In this document: positions 17,252 to 26,280 of the stretch, piece after piece | How positions within the stretch are numbered: position 1 is the stretch's first letter | Layout: each line of letters begins with the position of its first letter | NCBI GenBank assembly: GCA_947498065.1 | Contig: CANMIS010000002.1 | Coordinates: forward strand, 186,001-250,000 | From: an uncultured Erythrobacter sp. | GTDB lineage: Bacteria; Pseudomonadota; Alphaproteobacteria; Sphingomonadales; Sphingomonadaceae | Reading direction: 5' to 3' | Length of the DNA stretch: 64,000 bases | Notes under the pieces: model-generated | Database searches by the model: none | Seen by the model: only the letters and a program-made list of their open reading frames with translations | Told to the model about the DNA's origin: nothing | Made by a program: the position numbers and the translations under genes

Positions 17252-19294
17252 CTAGCCAACTAGCTTGCGGGCAGCGCGCTCGATCATTGGAATGTCTTGC
17301 TCGATCTCGCCCAGCAACTCGACTTCGCCGAGCTCATTGCGGCGGACCATGACCAGGCCAAATTCTGGCCCTTCATGTCCCAACGCTTCCAAGGTGAGAG
17401 CTTCAAGCTCGCGTAGCTTATTGGCCAGCTCAGCGCGGACTTGGCCAGCGTCTTCAACCGGCTTGCCAGCTTCTTCGCGGCGCAGACGGCGCTCTGTGCT
17501 GACGACGCCTTTGAGGCCGCCTTCCGCTTCGCGCAGGAAGCCAGCGAGGCTGCCTCGCTCCAGACCAACGCGGTGCGCGTGGGTCAGGACGGTGGCATAT
17601 TCGGTGAGACGCGTTTTGTCGTAATCGCTGCCAAACACCAGTTTCACAACCGGGGTCATCGGCGCGCGTTCTTGGACGGTGAGGCCGCTTTCCGCGATCA
17701 GTTCCTGATAGTCCTCTGGCGCATCCTTGGCGGCGAGCGAGAAGTCATAGGCGCGGCCAACAGCGGCATAGAGCGCTTGGCGGCTGCGATCTTCGCTTGC
17801 GTTCGCGGTCTCAGCGAGTTCGCGCGCTGAGGCGAGGCAATCGTAAAGGCCTGCGTCCTCTGGCAGTTCGTCAGCGAGGCTGATCGCATCGGCCATTTCG
17901 TCGAGCGAGGCGGGTTGCGGCACTGCTGGTACGACGGGTGCTTCCTCTACCACTGGGGCCGGGGTTTCGGCCACAGGCTCGACCATTGGCTCAGGTGCCG
18001 TGATCTCTGGTTCGTCAGCGACAGGCTCTTCCACAGGGGCTTCTTCAGCCACTGGCTCAGGCTCGCCGACAATAGGCTCAGCAGGAACGGGGTTGAGCGG
18101 GCGCAGGTCATTGGCTGGCTCTGCATGCTCTGGCTCTGCGTGATCATCGGCGTAATCCGCCGCATCATCATTGCCCGCATTGTATTCTGCCGGAGTGAAA
18201 TCGCTCGGATCGTAATCCGCTGGATTGTACTCGCCCGAGCCCATCTCAGCGTTTTCGCTTTCAAGCTCGTCCGGATCCATTTCCAGCGCTTTGGCCTTTT
18301 TGGTCGGCGCTTCGATGTAATCGGTCAGCGAGGCAAAGCTGTAATCAGCTGAGGAATCTTCTTCCTCGTCCTCTTCGTCCGGCTCGTCGAGGCCGTAATC
18401 GCCGAAGGTCGGCATGGGCAGGTCTTCGCTGCCTTCTTCGCCGTAATCCTCGTCTTCGTCGTCATAATCGTCAGTGGAACCTGCCGCGCCGCCAATGGAG
18501 GCCATGCTGGCAAATTCGCCGAGGTCTAGCGGTGACTTCTTCTCTTCAGCCGTCTCATTCAGCTCCAGCACTGCTGGCTCAGGAGCTTCGGCGTTCGCTG
18601 CTTCGCTCATCTCGGTCGCAGGCGAATCGGCCCACTCCGACAGAGCGTCGGCAGCATGTTTTTGCGGTTCATCCGCTTCAGCTTCGATTTCTTCTTCGCT
18701 TTCCAGCGCCTGATCAATCTCAAGCAGCAGCTCATCGGCTGTCACTTGGTCGGCCATTTCCTTCCAATTGATCACGCCATAGATGAAATCGATGGTGTCA
18801 TCATTGCTGGAAAACGGCAGCAGGATGCCGCGATAGAGGATCGCGATGCCGCGCTGGTTCACAAACTCTGCTTCAAAACCAATCGGGGCCTGATTGGCGA
18901 GAATTTGCATATAGTGATCGGTGATCCGGCTCAGCAAAGAGCGCGGCGGAACATCGGAAAGCTGGGAGATATGGCCTTCTGCGCCGCATTCTTCGGCGAG
19001 CAGGCCGCCCAGAAAGCGCACAGCGGGATCATCAATGCCGCCTGAGAAATCGAGCACGACGGAATAGGGCCCGAAATCGGGCAGATTTTCCGGCTCTAGC
19101 GAATCAATCGCAGGGAAGTTGCGCTCGCCCAGCAGGCTGGCCCAGTGATTGTACGCGCGCACTTGCATGCGGCGCTCATCCTGGCCGATCGAATCCGGCG
19201 GCAGGTCGCGTGCGTCCTGCTCTTCACCGGTATCCCAATCCTGATTGTCGTCGGCTGGTTCCGTAGAATCGAAAGCGCCCCGAAGATTGTCCAT
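17252..19294 (-). CDS. PAS_5-type protein with long acidic low-complexity middle
   Basis: 680 residues, cytoplasmic. Residues about 40-175 match the PAS_5 pattern (QVRAYNHWASLLGERNFP, DFSGGIDDPAVRFLGG, RGILLPFSSNDDTIDFIYG). The middle (about 190-460) is strongly acidic and repetitive: pentapeptide-like PADYDPSDFTPAEYN and many EP/PV/AEE units. The C-terminal third is a charged helical domain (DCLASARELAETANASEDRSRQALYAAVGRAYDF). A signal or scaffold role is plausible but not shown. It is monocistronic. Confidence 0.6.
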   Translation of the reverse strand: MDNLRGAFDSTEPADDNQDWDTGEEQDARDLPPDSIGQDERRMQVRAYNHWASLLGERNFPAIDSLEPENLPDFGPYSVVLDFSGGIDDPAVRFLGGLLAEECGAEGHISQLSDVPPRSLLSRITDHYMQILANQAPIGFEAEFVNQRGIAILYRGILLPFSSNDDTIDFIYGVINWKEMADQVTADELLLEIDQALESEEEIEAEADEPQKHAADALSEWADSPATEMSEAANAEAPEPAVLELNETAEEKKSPLDLGEFASMASIGGAAGSTDDYDDEDEDYGEEGSEDLPMPTFGDYGLDEPDEEDEEEDSSADYSFASLTDYIEAPTKKAKALEMDPDELESENAEMGSGEYNPADYDPSDFTPAEYNAGNDDAADYADDHAEPEHAEPANDLRPLNPVPAEPIVGEPEPVAEEAPVEEPVADEPEITAPEPMVEPVAETPAPVVEEAPVVPAVPQPASLDEMADAISLADELPEDAGLYDCLASARELAETANASEDRSRQALYAAVGRAYDFSLAAKDAPEDYQELIAESGLTVQERAPMTPVVKLVFGSDYDKTRLTEYATVLTHAHRVGLERGSLAGFLREAEGGLKGVVSTERRLRREEAGKPVEDAGQVRAELANKLRELEALTLEALGHEGPEFGLVMVRRNELGEVELLGEIEQDIPMIERAARKLVG

Positions 19295-19538
19295 GGCCCG
19301 TATTTGCCCCTTGTTAAACGGTTCTTGGAAGCGTTTTGAAGGTGCATGGTAAACATGTCGTTAAGTTGCGCGGGAAAGTTGTGCCGTCATAAAATTTGAC
19401 ATCTTTGCGTTGGAATGTCGCCGCTTTGCTGGATTGACGTCGCAGGGTTTTACGGAGCCTATCGTTTAAGGCCGCGCCCTGCCCTCGGGCCGCTCGGCGC
19501 GTTGGCGTCAGCCAGCCAACAGTCTGCGCTGCAGCGGC

Positions 19539-19982
19539 CTACAGCATATAGCGCATCTTGATCGTCATCGCCTGATTGGCGGTACCATGCTCAAACACGG
19601 CGTCCTTATATTTGGGCGGGCCCATGCGAACCTTGGCATCGCGCGAAAAGCCGAACCCTTCCTTAGGCATCATGCCAAGCGCGCGGTCGGCTTTGCCATT
19701 GTCATTCTCATCATGCAGCAGCGCAATCGCATAGCTTCCCGGGGCCACGCCGGTGAAGCGGATCTTCGCATTCTTGGTGGCGGGCACGACGACGCGCAGG
19801 GCGTTCGGGTCCTTGCGGCAATTGGGAAAGCTCTGTTTCTGCTTGGTCAGGCAAGCCCGCACCACGCCCTTGGTTGATCGAATATTGGTGACCGAAATCT
19901 CCACCTCGCTTGCCTGAGCCGGGGCGGCCATGCCGCTCGCAGCGGTGCCTGCGATCAGGCTGGCGGCGATGATCCGGCTCAT
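19539..19982 (-). CDS. DUF2141 domain exported protein
   Basis: 147 residues: signal peptide (AASLIAGTAASGMAAPAQAS), then the DUF2141 beta-sandwich with EVEISVTNIRSTKGVVRACL, GSYAIALLHDENDNGKAD and a late MGPPKYKDAVFEH. Function unknown; the fold resembles carbohydrate-binding or carotenoid-pathway-associated exported proteins. The ATG (19982) overlaps the stop of the upstream desaturase-type gene as ATGA. A paralogue lies at 43194-43700. Confidence 0.85.
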   Translation of the reverse strand: MSRIIAASLIAGTAASGMAAPAQASEVEISVTNIRSTKGVVRACLTKQKQSFPNCRKDPNALRVVVPATKNAKIRFTGVAPGSYAIALLHDENDNGKADRALGMMPKEGFGFSRDAKVRMGPPKYKDAVFEHGTANQAMTIKMRYML

Positions 19983-20740
19983 ACCGGCGCGCGTCCGGCC
20001 TGTTCGACTATGCGGCGCGACAATCCGGTGTCGGTTTTGCAAATCCTGTCCCATATTCTGAAATAAAGCCCGAAATTGCATCGATAATCCTCATGATGTC
20101 GCTCGTGATGGCTGGCTGTTATCACCCAATTCCCCAACGCAGAGTGAACGACCCAGCGCGGAAATATCTCCCACCCCATGTGATTGGTCACGCCCATCAC
20201 CGTCATCACGGTTAGAACAATGCCCAGCATCACGACATGAATGGGGATCACAAACATCAGCAGCGGGATGATCACCGCGCCGCTCACCGCCTCAATCGGG
20301 TGAAAGCTCATCGCCGTCCAGGCGGTCGGTGGGCGGCTGTCATGGTGGACCCGGTGCGCCAGCTTAAACCAGCGTGGGCGGTGCATCAGCCGGTGGGTCC
20401 AGTAAAACCAGGTGTCATGCGCCAGCAGGTGCAGCATCAGCGATACCGGCAGATACCACAGCGGATAATCGCTCACATCGCTGTAGAGCATCGTGAGGCC
20501 GTGATGGCGCCAGCTCCAAATCGCAGCGGCCGCGGGCACGCCGAATATGCCAGCTGACAGCAGCGACCAGCGTATCTCGCGCGCGATCTGCTTGCCTTGC
20601 CCATCATAAAGGCCAGGCCGCGCCTTGCGGGTTATGAGGTCAAACAAGCCGCTGGTCAGCAGATAGCGCAGGGCGATGATCACCGTCACCGCCGCGCTGC
20701 CCAGCGCAATCGTCACCGGGATGCTGTAGCCTTCAATCAT
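19979..20740 (-). CDS. Sterol desaturase/fatty acid hydroxylase family protein
   Basis: 253-residue membrane di-iron enzyme. Several membrane segments surround the histidine boxes HDTWFYWTHRLMH, HRVHH and HHERHH, which bind the two irons. Family members hydroxylate or desaturate sterols, fatty acids or carotenoids using O2. The family also includes carotenoid hydroxylases, but this sequence does not settle the substrate. It is coupled to the DUF2141 gene by a 4-nt overlap. Confidence 0.85.
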   Translation of the reverse strand: MIEGYSIPVTIALGSAAVTVIIALRYLLTSGLFDLITRKARPGLYDGQGKQIAREIRWSLLSAGIFGVPAAAAIWSWRHHGLTMLYSDVSDYPLWYLPVSLMLHLLAHDTWFYWTHRLMHRPRWFKLAHRVHHDSRPPTAWTAMSFHPIEAVSGAVIIPLLMFVIPIHVVMLGIVLTVMTVMGVTNHMGWEIFPRWVVHSALGNWVITASHHERHHEDYRCNFGLYFRIWDRICKTDTGLSRRIVEQAGRAPV

Positions 20741-20818
20741 AAACCGTGCCCATTGGCGCGAGTATGACTGAGAATGGCCGCTTTGCCTATCAGCTTATGC
20801 GCCCGGTCGCTCGCGGAC

Positions 20819-21340
20819 TTAACCGAGCGCCAGATCACTGCAGTCAGGATCAAGTATCGCTGTGTGCCGCCGCATCGCCGCTCTGGCCAGGCGCTCTACC
20901 TGCGCTTTGCGCCGCGCCGGGGCGAGCGGCTGTAACGGCGCGTGACGCAGGATTTCTGCGTCATATCCATCAGCAACGATCACGCCGCAGACTTCGGGCT
21001 GATAGGCCTCGCTGTCCAGCGGGCTGCGATCCAATCCGGGGGCAAGGCCCCAGAAAAAGCGGTCGCAAAAATCGAGGTAATCCGGCCATTTGCTATCGCC
21101 GAGCAAGTCACTACGCGCGACCTTGATCTCGACGATTACGATCTGCCCCTTGGCATCGACCCCCATCAGATCGGCCCGCCGCCCATTTTTGAGCGGCATT
21201 TCCGGCAGGCACCAAATACCATTGCGCGCAAACAGCCGCATGATCCCGCGCGCTGCTTCTTTGGCGGTCACAGGGGGCGAGCTGGCCGCCGCGCCACCGG
21301 GGCGCTGCGAATCGATAATTGTGGAGGTCTCACTGGCCAT
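20819..21340 (-). CDS. mmcB: MmcB family DNA repair protein
   Basis: 173 residues matching MmcB, an alphaproteobacterial protein with a PD-(D/E)XK nuclease-like fold needed for survival of DNA damage in Caulobacter. Visible core: RRADLMGVDAKGQIVIVEIKVARSDLLGDSKWPDYLDFCDRFFWG, giving the Asp and ExK catalytic-type residues. The N-terminus is short and disordered. A longer plus-strand ORF over this gene (20942-21808) is a shadow. Confidence 0.85.
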   Translation of the reverse strand: MASETSTIIDSQRPGGAAASSPPVTAKEAARGIMRLFARNGIWCLPEMPLKNGRRADLMGVDAKGQIVIVEIKVARSDLLGDSKWPDYLDFCDRFFWGLAPGLDRSPLDSEAYQPEVCGVIVADGYDAEILRHAPLQPLAPARRKAQVERLARAAMRRHTAILDPDCSDLALG

Positions 21341-21403
21341 TCAGCGAAACTGGAACATAGCAAGAACTTGGTCAAGCCTCTTGCGTCATATTCAGCTCAA
21401 TTT

Positions 21404-21811
21404 TCAGGGGGCATTGCGCCCGATAGCGGCGCTGTGATCCGCGCCGGTCAGACGCAGGATCGCGGCGCGCGCGCAGTGAAATTCCCGCCACAGCGCGAGC
21501 GCAGGCACCGACGCGTCTTGGCCGCGAGCGGTGATCGTGCGCAGAGCGGTCAGCCCCGGCTGCAGCATCGCATCAATGTCCTCAATCCCCTGCCAGGCGA
21601 GTTCTTGCGCTGCTTCACCAGCATCACAAAGATGGCCAGGGAACGCAGCAATCTCGCCCTCAAATTTCTCGCGGGATATCCCGGCAAGCTCAGCCACTTC
21701 GCCAGCCTGATCGTGCAGGCGCTGCCAATTTTGCGCAAATTGAGCGTGTGGTTTCGGCGCGGCGGCGGTGCGGCGCATGGCGCGGGCTTGGTCGGGATAG
21801 AATGCTGACAT
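21404..21811 (-). CDS. Hypothetical cytoplasmic protein
   Basis: 135 residues, mostly helical, no signal peptide, no recognised family. Segments such as FAQNWQRLHDQAGEVAELAGISREKF and ALWREFHCARAAILRLTG suggest a small helical bundle. The codon pattern fits its neighbours. It ends 63 bp upstream of mmcB on the same strand and could share its transcript. Confidence 0.5.
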   Translation of the reverse strand: MSAFYPDQARAMRRTAAAPKPHAQFAQNWQRLHDQAGEVAELAGISREKFEGEIAAFPGHLCDAGEAAQELAWQGIEDIDAMLQPGLTALRTITARGQDASVPALALWREFHCARAAILRLTGADHSAAIGRNAP

Positions 21812-21949
21812 AAGGCCATCAGGACTAGCCTGCGCGAGTTGCCGATCAGTTAACTGCGCGCGGCCAAATGCGCGCTAGCAAGCGTTTTTGGGTGGTGCGG
21901 CGCTGAGGAGCTTGCTAGAGGCGCGCCCCAGATGCCATGAGGCGTCACG

Positions 21950-22026
<77 letters not shown>

Positions 22027-22096
22027 TTTTAGTTTGGCCGGTTGAGATCTTAGTTCTCGGAATTCGCTGCTGCAGACACCCACACTAGTATCGCAA

Positions 22097-24265
22097 CTAA
22101 GCCGCTTTCTTAAACGGCAGCAGCTTCCCGCCGCGCTGTTTGATCGATTTGGACAGCCAGCCGCCTTTTTGCCTTGAGGTGATTTCTTTGAGCTCTGCGG
22201 CGGCGCGTTGCAGGGACACTTGCTCTGCGATCAGCGCTTTGTAGATCTTGTCAGAGGTGCGGCGGCGGCGCACGGCATCGCTTGGGTCGATAAAGCCCTC
22301 GGCCATGTTGATCAGGCGGTCTGCGGCTTCTTTAAGAGCGCTGCGCGTTTCATCGTCGCTGCCGTCGTCATTCGCATCGACCGGATCCTGCGCGCGCACT
22401 TGCTTGTCGAGCCGCGCGGTGAGAGCGTCCAATTGCGCCGGCGAAATGCTCGGCACGGAATTGAGGTGTGTGCGGGCCGCGGCGATGCTTTCGAGCACCG
22501 CGCGCTCGCTCAAAATGCCGAACTCCTGGAAGCTGGCGAGTGCGCGATATCCGCGCTCGATCTCGGCTGGCTCGTCAGAGGCGAGCTGCTCGCACGCTTT
22601 GGCGACGGTTTCCCATGCCTGCCAGCGGTAGACCCAATCAAGGCCCGTGCCCTTGATGTTCTGCATGCCCATGATGCGGTTGGTGAGGCCCGGCGGGGTG
22701 CTGTCGGCGACCAGGCGCACAATCGCCTCACCCTTGGTATAGGTGTCGCGCACGGGCAGCAGCTTGGCCTTGAACGCCTTGCCCAGCAGCGCTCGCATTT
22801 GTGCATCGAGCGCAGCCGCGTCGCCGCTTTTCGCGACCGCTTGCTGGAGCTCGGTGAGGGCGCGTGTGCTTTCCGCCATGGCCTCGTAATGCGCGAGAAT
22901 GGCCTCGTGGTTTTGGACCCCAGCGCTGCGCAGGGTTTCGGCGAGCTGGCCTGAATTGGCCGCTGCAATAGCGTCCGCCGAGTTTAGGAGGTCCGGCTGC
23001 GGGGCAAGCATAGCGGCGAGCAGCCCGTCGAGGCTCGCTTGGTCTTGTGCGATGCGCTGATGCTTGGTCAGAGCTTCCAATTTCGCCAAAGGCTCGGTGC
23101 CCTCTTCAAACAGTGTGAGGTTGGCGGCATAGGCCTCCCATTCCTCGTTGATGAAACCGATCAGCCCCTCGACATTCGACCCGATCAATACGTGGCGATC
23201 GGCCGCGACATCATGCACCAACATGCGCGCAAACACCCGGCTGCGCGGGACGCGATCGGCGCGGTTGTTGACGACGGTGCTGATGAAGATCTCAGGATCG
23301 TGAGCAAGGTCATGCTCGGCCATGCCCATCCGGTCCCAATTGCCCATCGCGCCAAAGCGTTCATTGGCGGACATGCCCATGATAAATTCCAGCGTGCGGC
23401 CATTGATGGTGGAACGCGGATAGGTTTTAAGCACGCCCAAATCGGCCACCACGCGGTCTGACATTTCGCGCACGCAGTAATCGTGTTCGAGGCCCAGCTC
23501 ATCGCCCATCGCGGTTACCAGAGCGATGTTATAAGGGTGCTCTTCATAGGGGAAACGGTCGAGCAGATCCTGATGCACCAGCCCGGCCTCTTTCCAGCCG
23601 ATAGTGCGCATATCGGTCTGACCTTTGGCCGCGCCCTCTTGCAGGATGGGCAACATTTCTTCCTCAGTGGTGAGCAGCTGTGATCCGTTCGGGATGAACT
23701 CGCACATGACCTCTGGAATATTGCGTCCAGCCGGGCCTTGGATATCCTCGTGATCGGGATAGGTGTTGGTGATGGTGCCAATATCATCGCGCATCCAATC
23801 CTGCTGCAAGACGCGGACATAGTCGGGGTTGAGGCCCATGCATTCCCAAAGGAACACGCGGGTTTTGAGGCCCTTGGAGGTCTTCATCAGGTTGAACTGT
23901 TCCCAGATTGTCGCCTTGTCATAGGGGCGGAACAGGAACATTTCCGTGAGGCCCCCAAACGGCGTGCCGATCAGGAACATGGCCTCGCAGCCCGTGGTTT
24001 TCGAGACGATGGATGGGCCCACCGCATTCATCAGGCCCGCCTTCAGCCGCTCCGTGCCGGATTTGCCGCGCGTGCCCCAGCCGCCCAGCACCAGGCTCAA
24101 CGATTTGCGCAGACGCCGGGCGTACCAACCGAGTACGATGTGCCGGGTGAAGAACCACAGGCTGGCAGCGGCGAGGAAGATCGCCAGCTCGATGAGATTG
24201 TTCTCATAGACGGTGGAGGCATAGACAAAGGCTTTGTCCATCAATGGGGAGAGCGTATCGATCAT
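22097..24265 (-). CDS. CapB/PgsB-like Mur-ligase-type amide ligase, extended
   Basis: 722 residues. After an N-terminal membrane segment (LIELAIFLAAASLWFFT) comes the ATP-binding core GGWGTRGKSGTERL (61-74), KTTGCEAMF and ITNTYPDHEDIQGP (165-178), which follow PgsB/CapB closely. That enzyme builds poly-gamma-glutamate by ATP-driven amide ligation. Classical PgsB has about 390 residues; here roughly 330 extra, mainly helical residues follow, ending in a basic tail. It is last of a seven-gene operon and overlaps the HEAT-like gene as ATGA. The product may be a glutamate-like polyamide; this is inferred. Confidence 0.78.
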   Translation of the reverse strand: MIDTLSPLMDKAFVYASTVYENNLIELAIFLAAASLWFFTRHIVLGWYARRLRKSLSLVLGGWGTRGKSGTERLKAGLMNAVGPSIVSKTTGCEAMFLIGTPFGGLTEMFLFRPYDKATIWEQFNLMKTSKGLKTRVFLWECMGLNPDYVRVLQQDWMRDDIGTITNTYPDHEDIQGPAGRNIPEVMCEFIPNGSQLLTTEEEMLPILQEGAAKGQTDMRTIGWKEAGLVHQDLLDRFPYEEHPYNIALVTAMGDELGLEHDYCVREMSDRVVADLGVLKTYPRSTINGRTLEFIMGMSANERFGAMGNWDRMGMAEHDLAHDPEIFISTVVNNRADRVPRSRVFARMLVHDVAADRHVLIGSNVEGLIGFINEEWEAYAANLTLFEEGTEPLAKLEALTKHQRIAQDQASLDGLLAAMLAPQPDLLNSADAIAAANSGQLAETLRSAGVQNHEAILAHYEAMAESTRALTELQQAVAKSGDAAALDAQMRALLGKAFKAKLLPVRDTYTKGEAIVRLVADSTPPGLTNRIMGMQNIKGTGLDWVYRWQAWETVAKACEQLASDEPAEIERGYRALASFQEFGILSERAVLESIAAARTHLNSVPSISPAQLDALTARLDKQVRAQDPVDANDDGSDDETRSALKEAADRLINMAEGFIDPSDAVRRRRTSDKIYKALIAEQVSLQRAAAELKEITSRQKGGWLSKSIKQRGGKLLPFKKAA

Positions 24266-26280
24266 GCTGGCTCCTCCGATCCGAAGAACTTGGCGATTTC
24301 AGGATTGGCTGGCTGGCCTGCGTCATAGCTGCGGAATGCGGTGTCGATCCCATGGCCGCGCAGAGCCTCAAGGAATTCCGCAGGCTCTCGGTTGCGCTGA
24401 TTGGCGAGCGCGGCGAATTCGCGCGAGATGCGCCAGAATGCGCGCGCGCGGCTGAATAGGCCAGCGGGCGGGGTCAGAGTTGTAATCCCGGCGCTGGTGA
24501 AGATCTCGAGCGGCTCACCCTGGTCAAGCGCGGCCAGCACCATATCGATCAGTGGCAGGTAATTGCGCCAGCCGCCCTCGCTGCTTTCAAACAGAGGTTC
24601 GCCCGGAACTTTGGTCGGGGCGAGCTCGGCCATGCGCGCGCTTGGGGCGAGCATCGTGCCGAAATAATGGCGTCCGGTGGTGTGGATATGCGCTTGGCGT
24701 TTGTCGGTGGCGGAATTGCGCCCTTCGAACAGGACGCGCCATAGCCGCCGCTTGATCCACTCGCCGCGCTGAATGCGCGGGCGGCGACCATTTTTGAGCG
24801 AGAGACCAAAATCGTTTTGCGCGAGCACGGCCATAACCCGGCCCACCCGCTCGCTATTCTCGGCGAGCCATGGTTTGAGCGCCTTGGTCGTGCGGATATC
24901 TGCCTCTCGCTGATCGTGTGTGACTTCGCGGATCGCTTCGGCGATTTCCAGCGCATCGAGGTCGGACATCAGCCATGCACGCTCAGCCGCTTCATCGGCC
25001 CAGCGCAGCAGCTTGGGTGCGAGGCGGCGGGCCTGAAAGGCGGCGATGTGCTGGCGGATTTGCGCGATGGTCCGGTCGGATCCCAGATCGCCGGACTGGC
25101 GGCAAAAGGCGGCAAGCGCGGAAGCCGCATCGAGCGTGATGCGCAACACAAATTCGTCGCTGTCATGGGCCAGGACATGGCCGATATGCGCCGCATAGTC
25201 GTCTGGCGTTATGGCCCGCAGCATGCGCGGCACATCGGCAAAGATCGCGGCGCGAACTTGGTGGTCGTTGTCATCGCGCAGGGCGGCAAATGTCTCCGCC
25301 GCGACCGGCTTGGGCAGCAAGTGCAGCGTATCGGCGAGCGATTGGCGCACGGCGCCGCTTTCGTCTTCGCCCAGTTTCTTCAGCAGCCGCGCAAATGCCT
25401 CATCCAGCGCGAAGTTGGCGCTCAGCAGGCGCACCAGATGGCGGCGCAGGAACAGTTCGTTGTCTGCCGCGCGCACAGGCTTGGCTGAGAGCGGCTGTTT
25501 AAGCCGCGCGTTCACAGCGGTCGCGATGGAGTTGGGTGAAAGCGCGAGCAATGCGTCAAAGGCGGCGCATTGCACCCACACATCTTCGCTTTCATCCAGG
25601 CACACCCGGCGCGTCGCGCTCAGAACAGCCTCCAACCACGCGCCAAAGGGCCAATGGTCGATTTGCTTTGCAATGGTTGCCAGGCAAGTGTGCGCGGCGC
25701 AGCGGATGCGCGCATCCCCGCGCCAGCTGCGCATGGCGTCGAGCAGATCGTCGAACAGATCGACGAAGAATGCGGTGTGGACCATCATCGGGTCAGCCGC
25801 GACCGCATCGGCAGCGATCAGGCCCAGCCGCTCAACCGCGTGGGCCAAAGCGCGCTCTCGCTCACCAACACGTTTGTGGAACCGCTCCACCGCCGCATCG
25901 GCATCGAAATAGACATCAAACGCCTTGCGGTCGCTGTTCAATTGCTTGCGGTCCGCGCCCAATGCGCGGGCAAAATCGAGGATCGCGGCGCGCTCTTCGG
26001 CTTGGTCGATCGCGTTGGCGTGGCGAGTCTGAAATTCGCGCTCGGCAGTGGCCAGAGCGGCGATGGAGTCGCTTTGCTGGGCGCAATATTTCGCCAGCAG
26101 TTCAGCATGAACGCGCGGATCGGCAAACTCGCTCTGCTTGTCGGCCAGCGCCAGAATTTCGGCGTGGACGTCCTCAAACACGGGGCGCATTTTGGGCGCG
26201 AGCCCAGCGGTCAGACGGTCGGCGAGTAGGCGTTCTTGCGGCGCGGCGAGCCCGGCATCAATTTTGGTGTGGACACTCAT
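24262..26280 (-). CDS. HEAT-like alpha-solenoid protein of the cap-like operon
   Basis: 672 residues, no signal peptide or membrane segment. The middle is a run of helical pairs typical of HEAT-like repeats (CAAHTCLATIAKQIDHWPF, CAAFDALLALSPNSIA, AVRQSLADTLHLLPKPVA, QVRAAIFADVPRMLRAI). The C-terminal part has RGEWIKRRLWRVLFEGRNS and an ITTLTPPAGLFSRARAFW segment. I know no named family. ATG at 26280 overlaps the previous stop; the track's TTG start 7 codons earlier is less likely. A cytoplasmic scaffold for the ligase is a reasonable guess. Confidence 0.65.
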   Translation of the reverse strand: MSVHTKIDAGLAAPQERLLADRLTAGLAPKMRPVFEDVHAEILALADKQSEFADPRVHAELLAKYCAQQSDSIAALATAEREFQTRHANAIDQAEERAAILDFARALGADRKQLNSDRKAFDVYFDADAAVERFHKRVGERERALAHAVERLGLIAADAVAADPMMVHTAFFVDLFDDLLDAMRSWRGDARIRCAAHTCLATIAKQIDHWPFGAWLEAVLSATRRVCLDESEDVWVQCAAFDALLALSPNSIATAVNARLKQPLSAKPVRAADNELFLRRHLVRLLSANFALDEAFARLLKKLGEDESGAVRQSLADTLHLLPKPVAAETFAALRDDNDHQVRAAIFADVPRMLRAITPDDYAAHIGHVLAHDSDEFVLRITLDAASALAAFCRQSGDLGSDRTIAQIRQHIAAFQARRLAPKLLRWADEAAERAWLMSDLDALEIAEAIREVTHDQREADIRTTKALKPWLAENSERVGRVMAVLAQNDFGLSLKNGRRPRIQRGEWIKRRLWRVLFEGRNSATDKRQAHIHTTGRHYFGTMLAPSARMAELAPTKVPGEPLFESSEGGWRNYLPLIDMVLAALDQGEPLEIFTSAGITTLTPPAGLFSRARAFWRISREFAALANQRNREPAEFLEALRGHGIDTAFRSYDAGQPANPEIAKFFGSEEPA

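Noticed and set aside
20942-21808. 288-residue plus-strand ORF
   Set aside because: Antisense to mmcB and the 135-residue gene; no family pattern.
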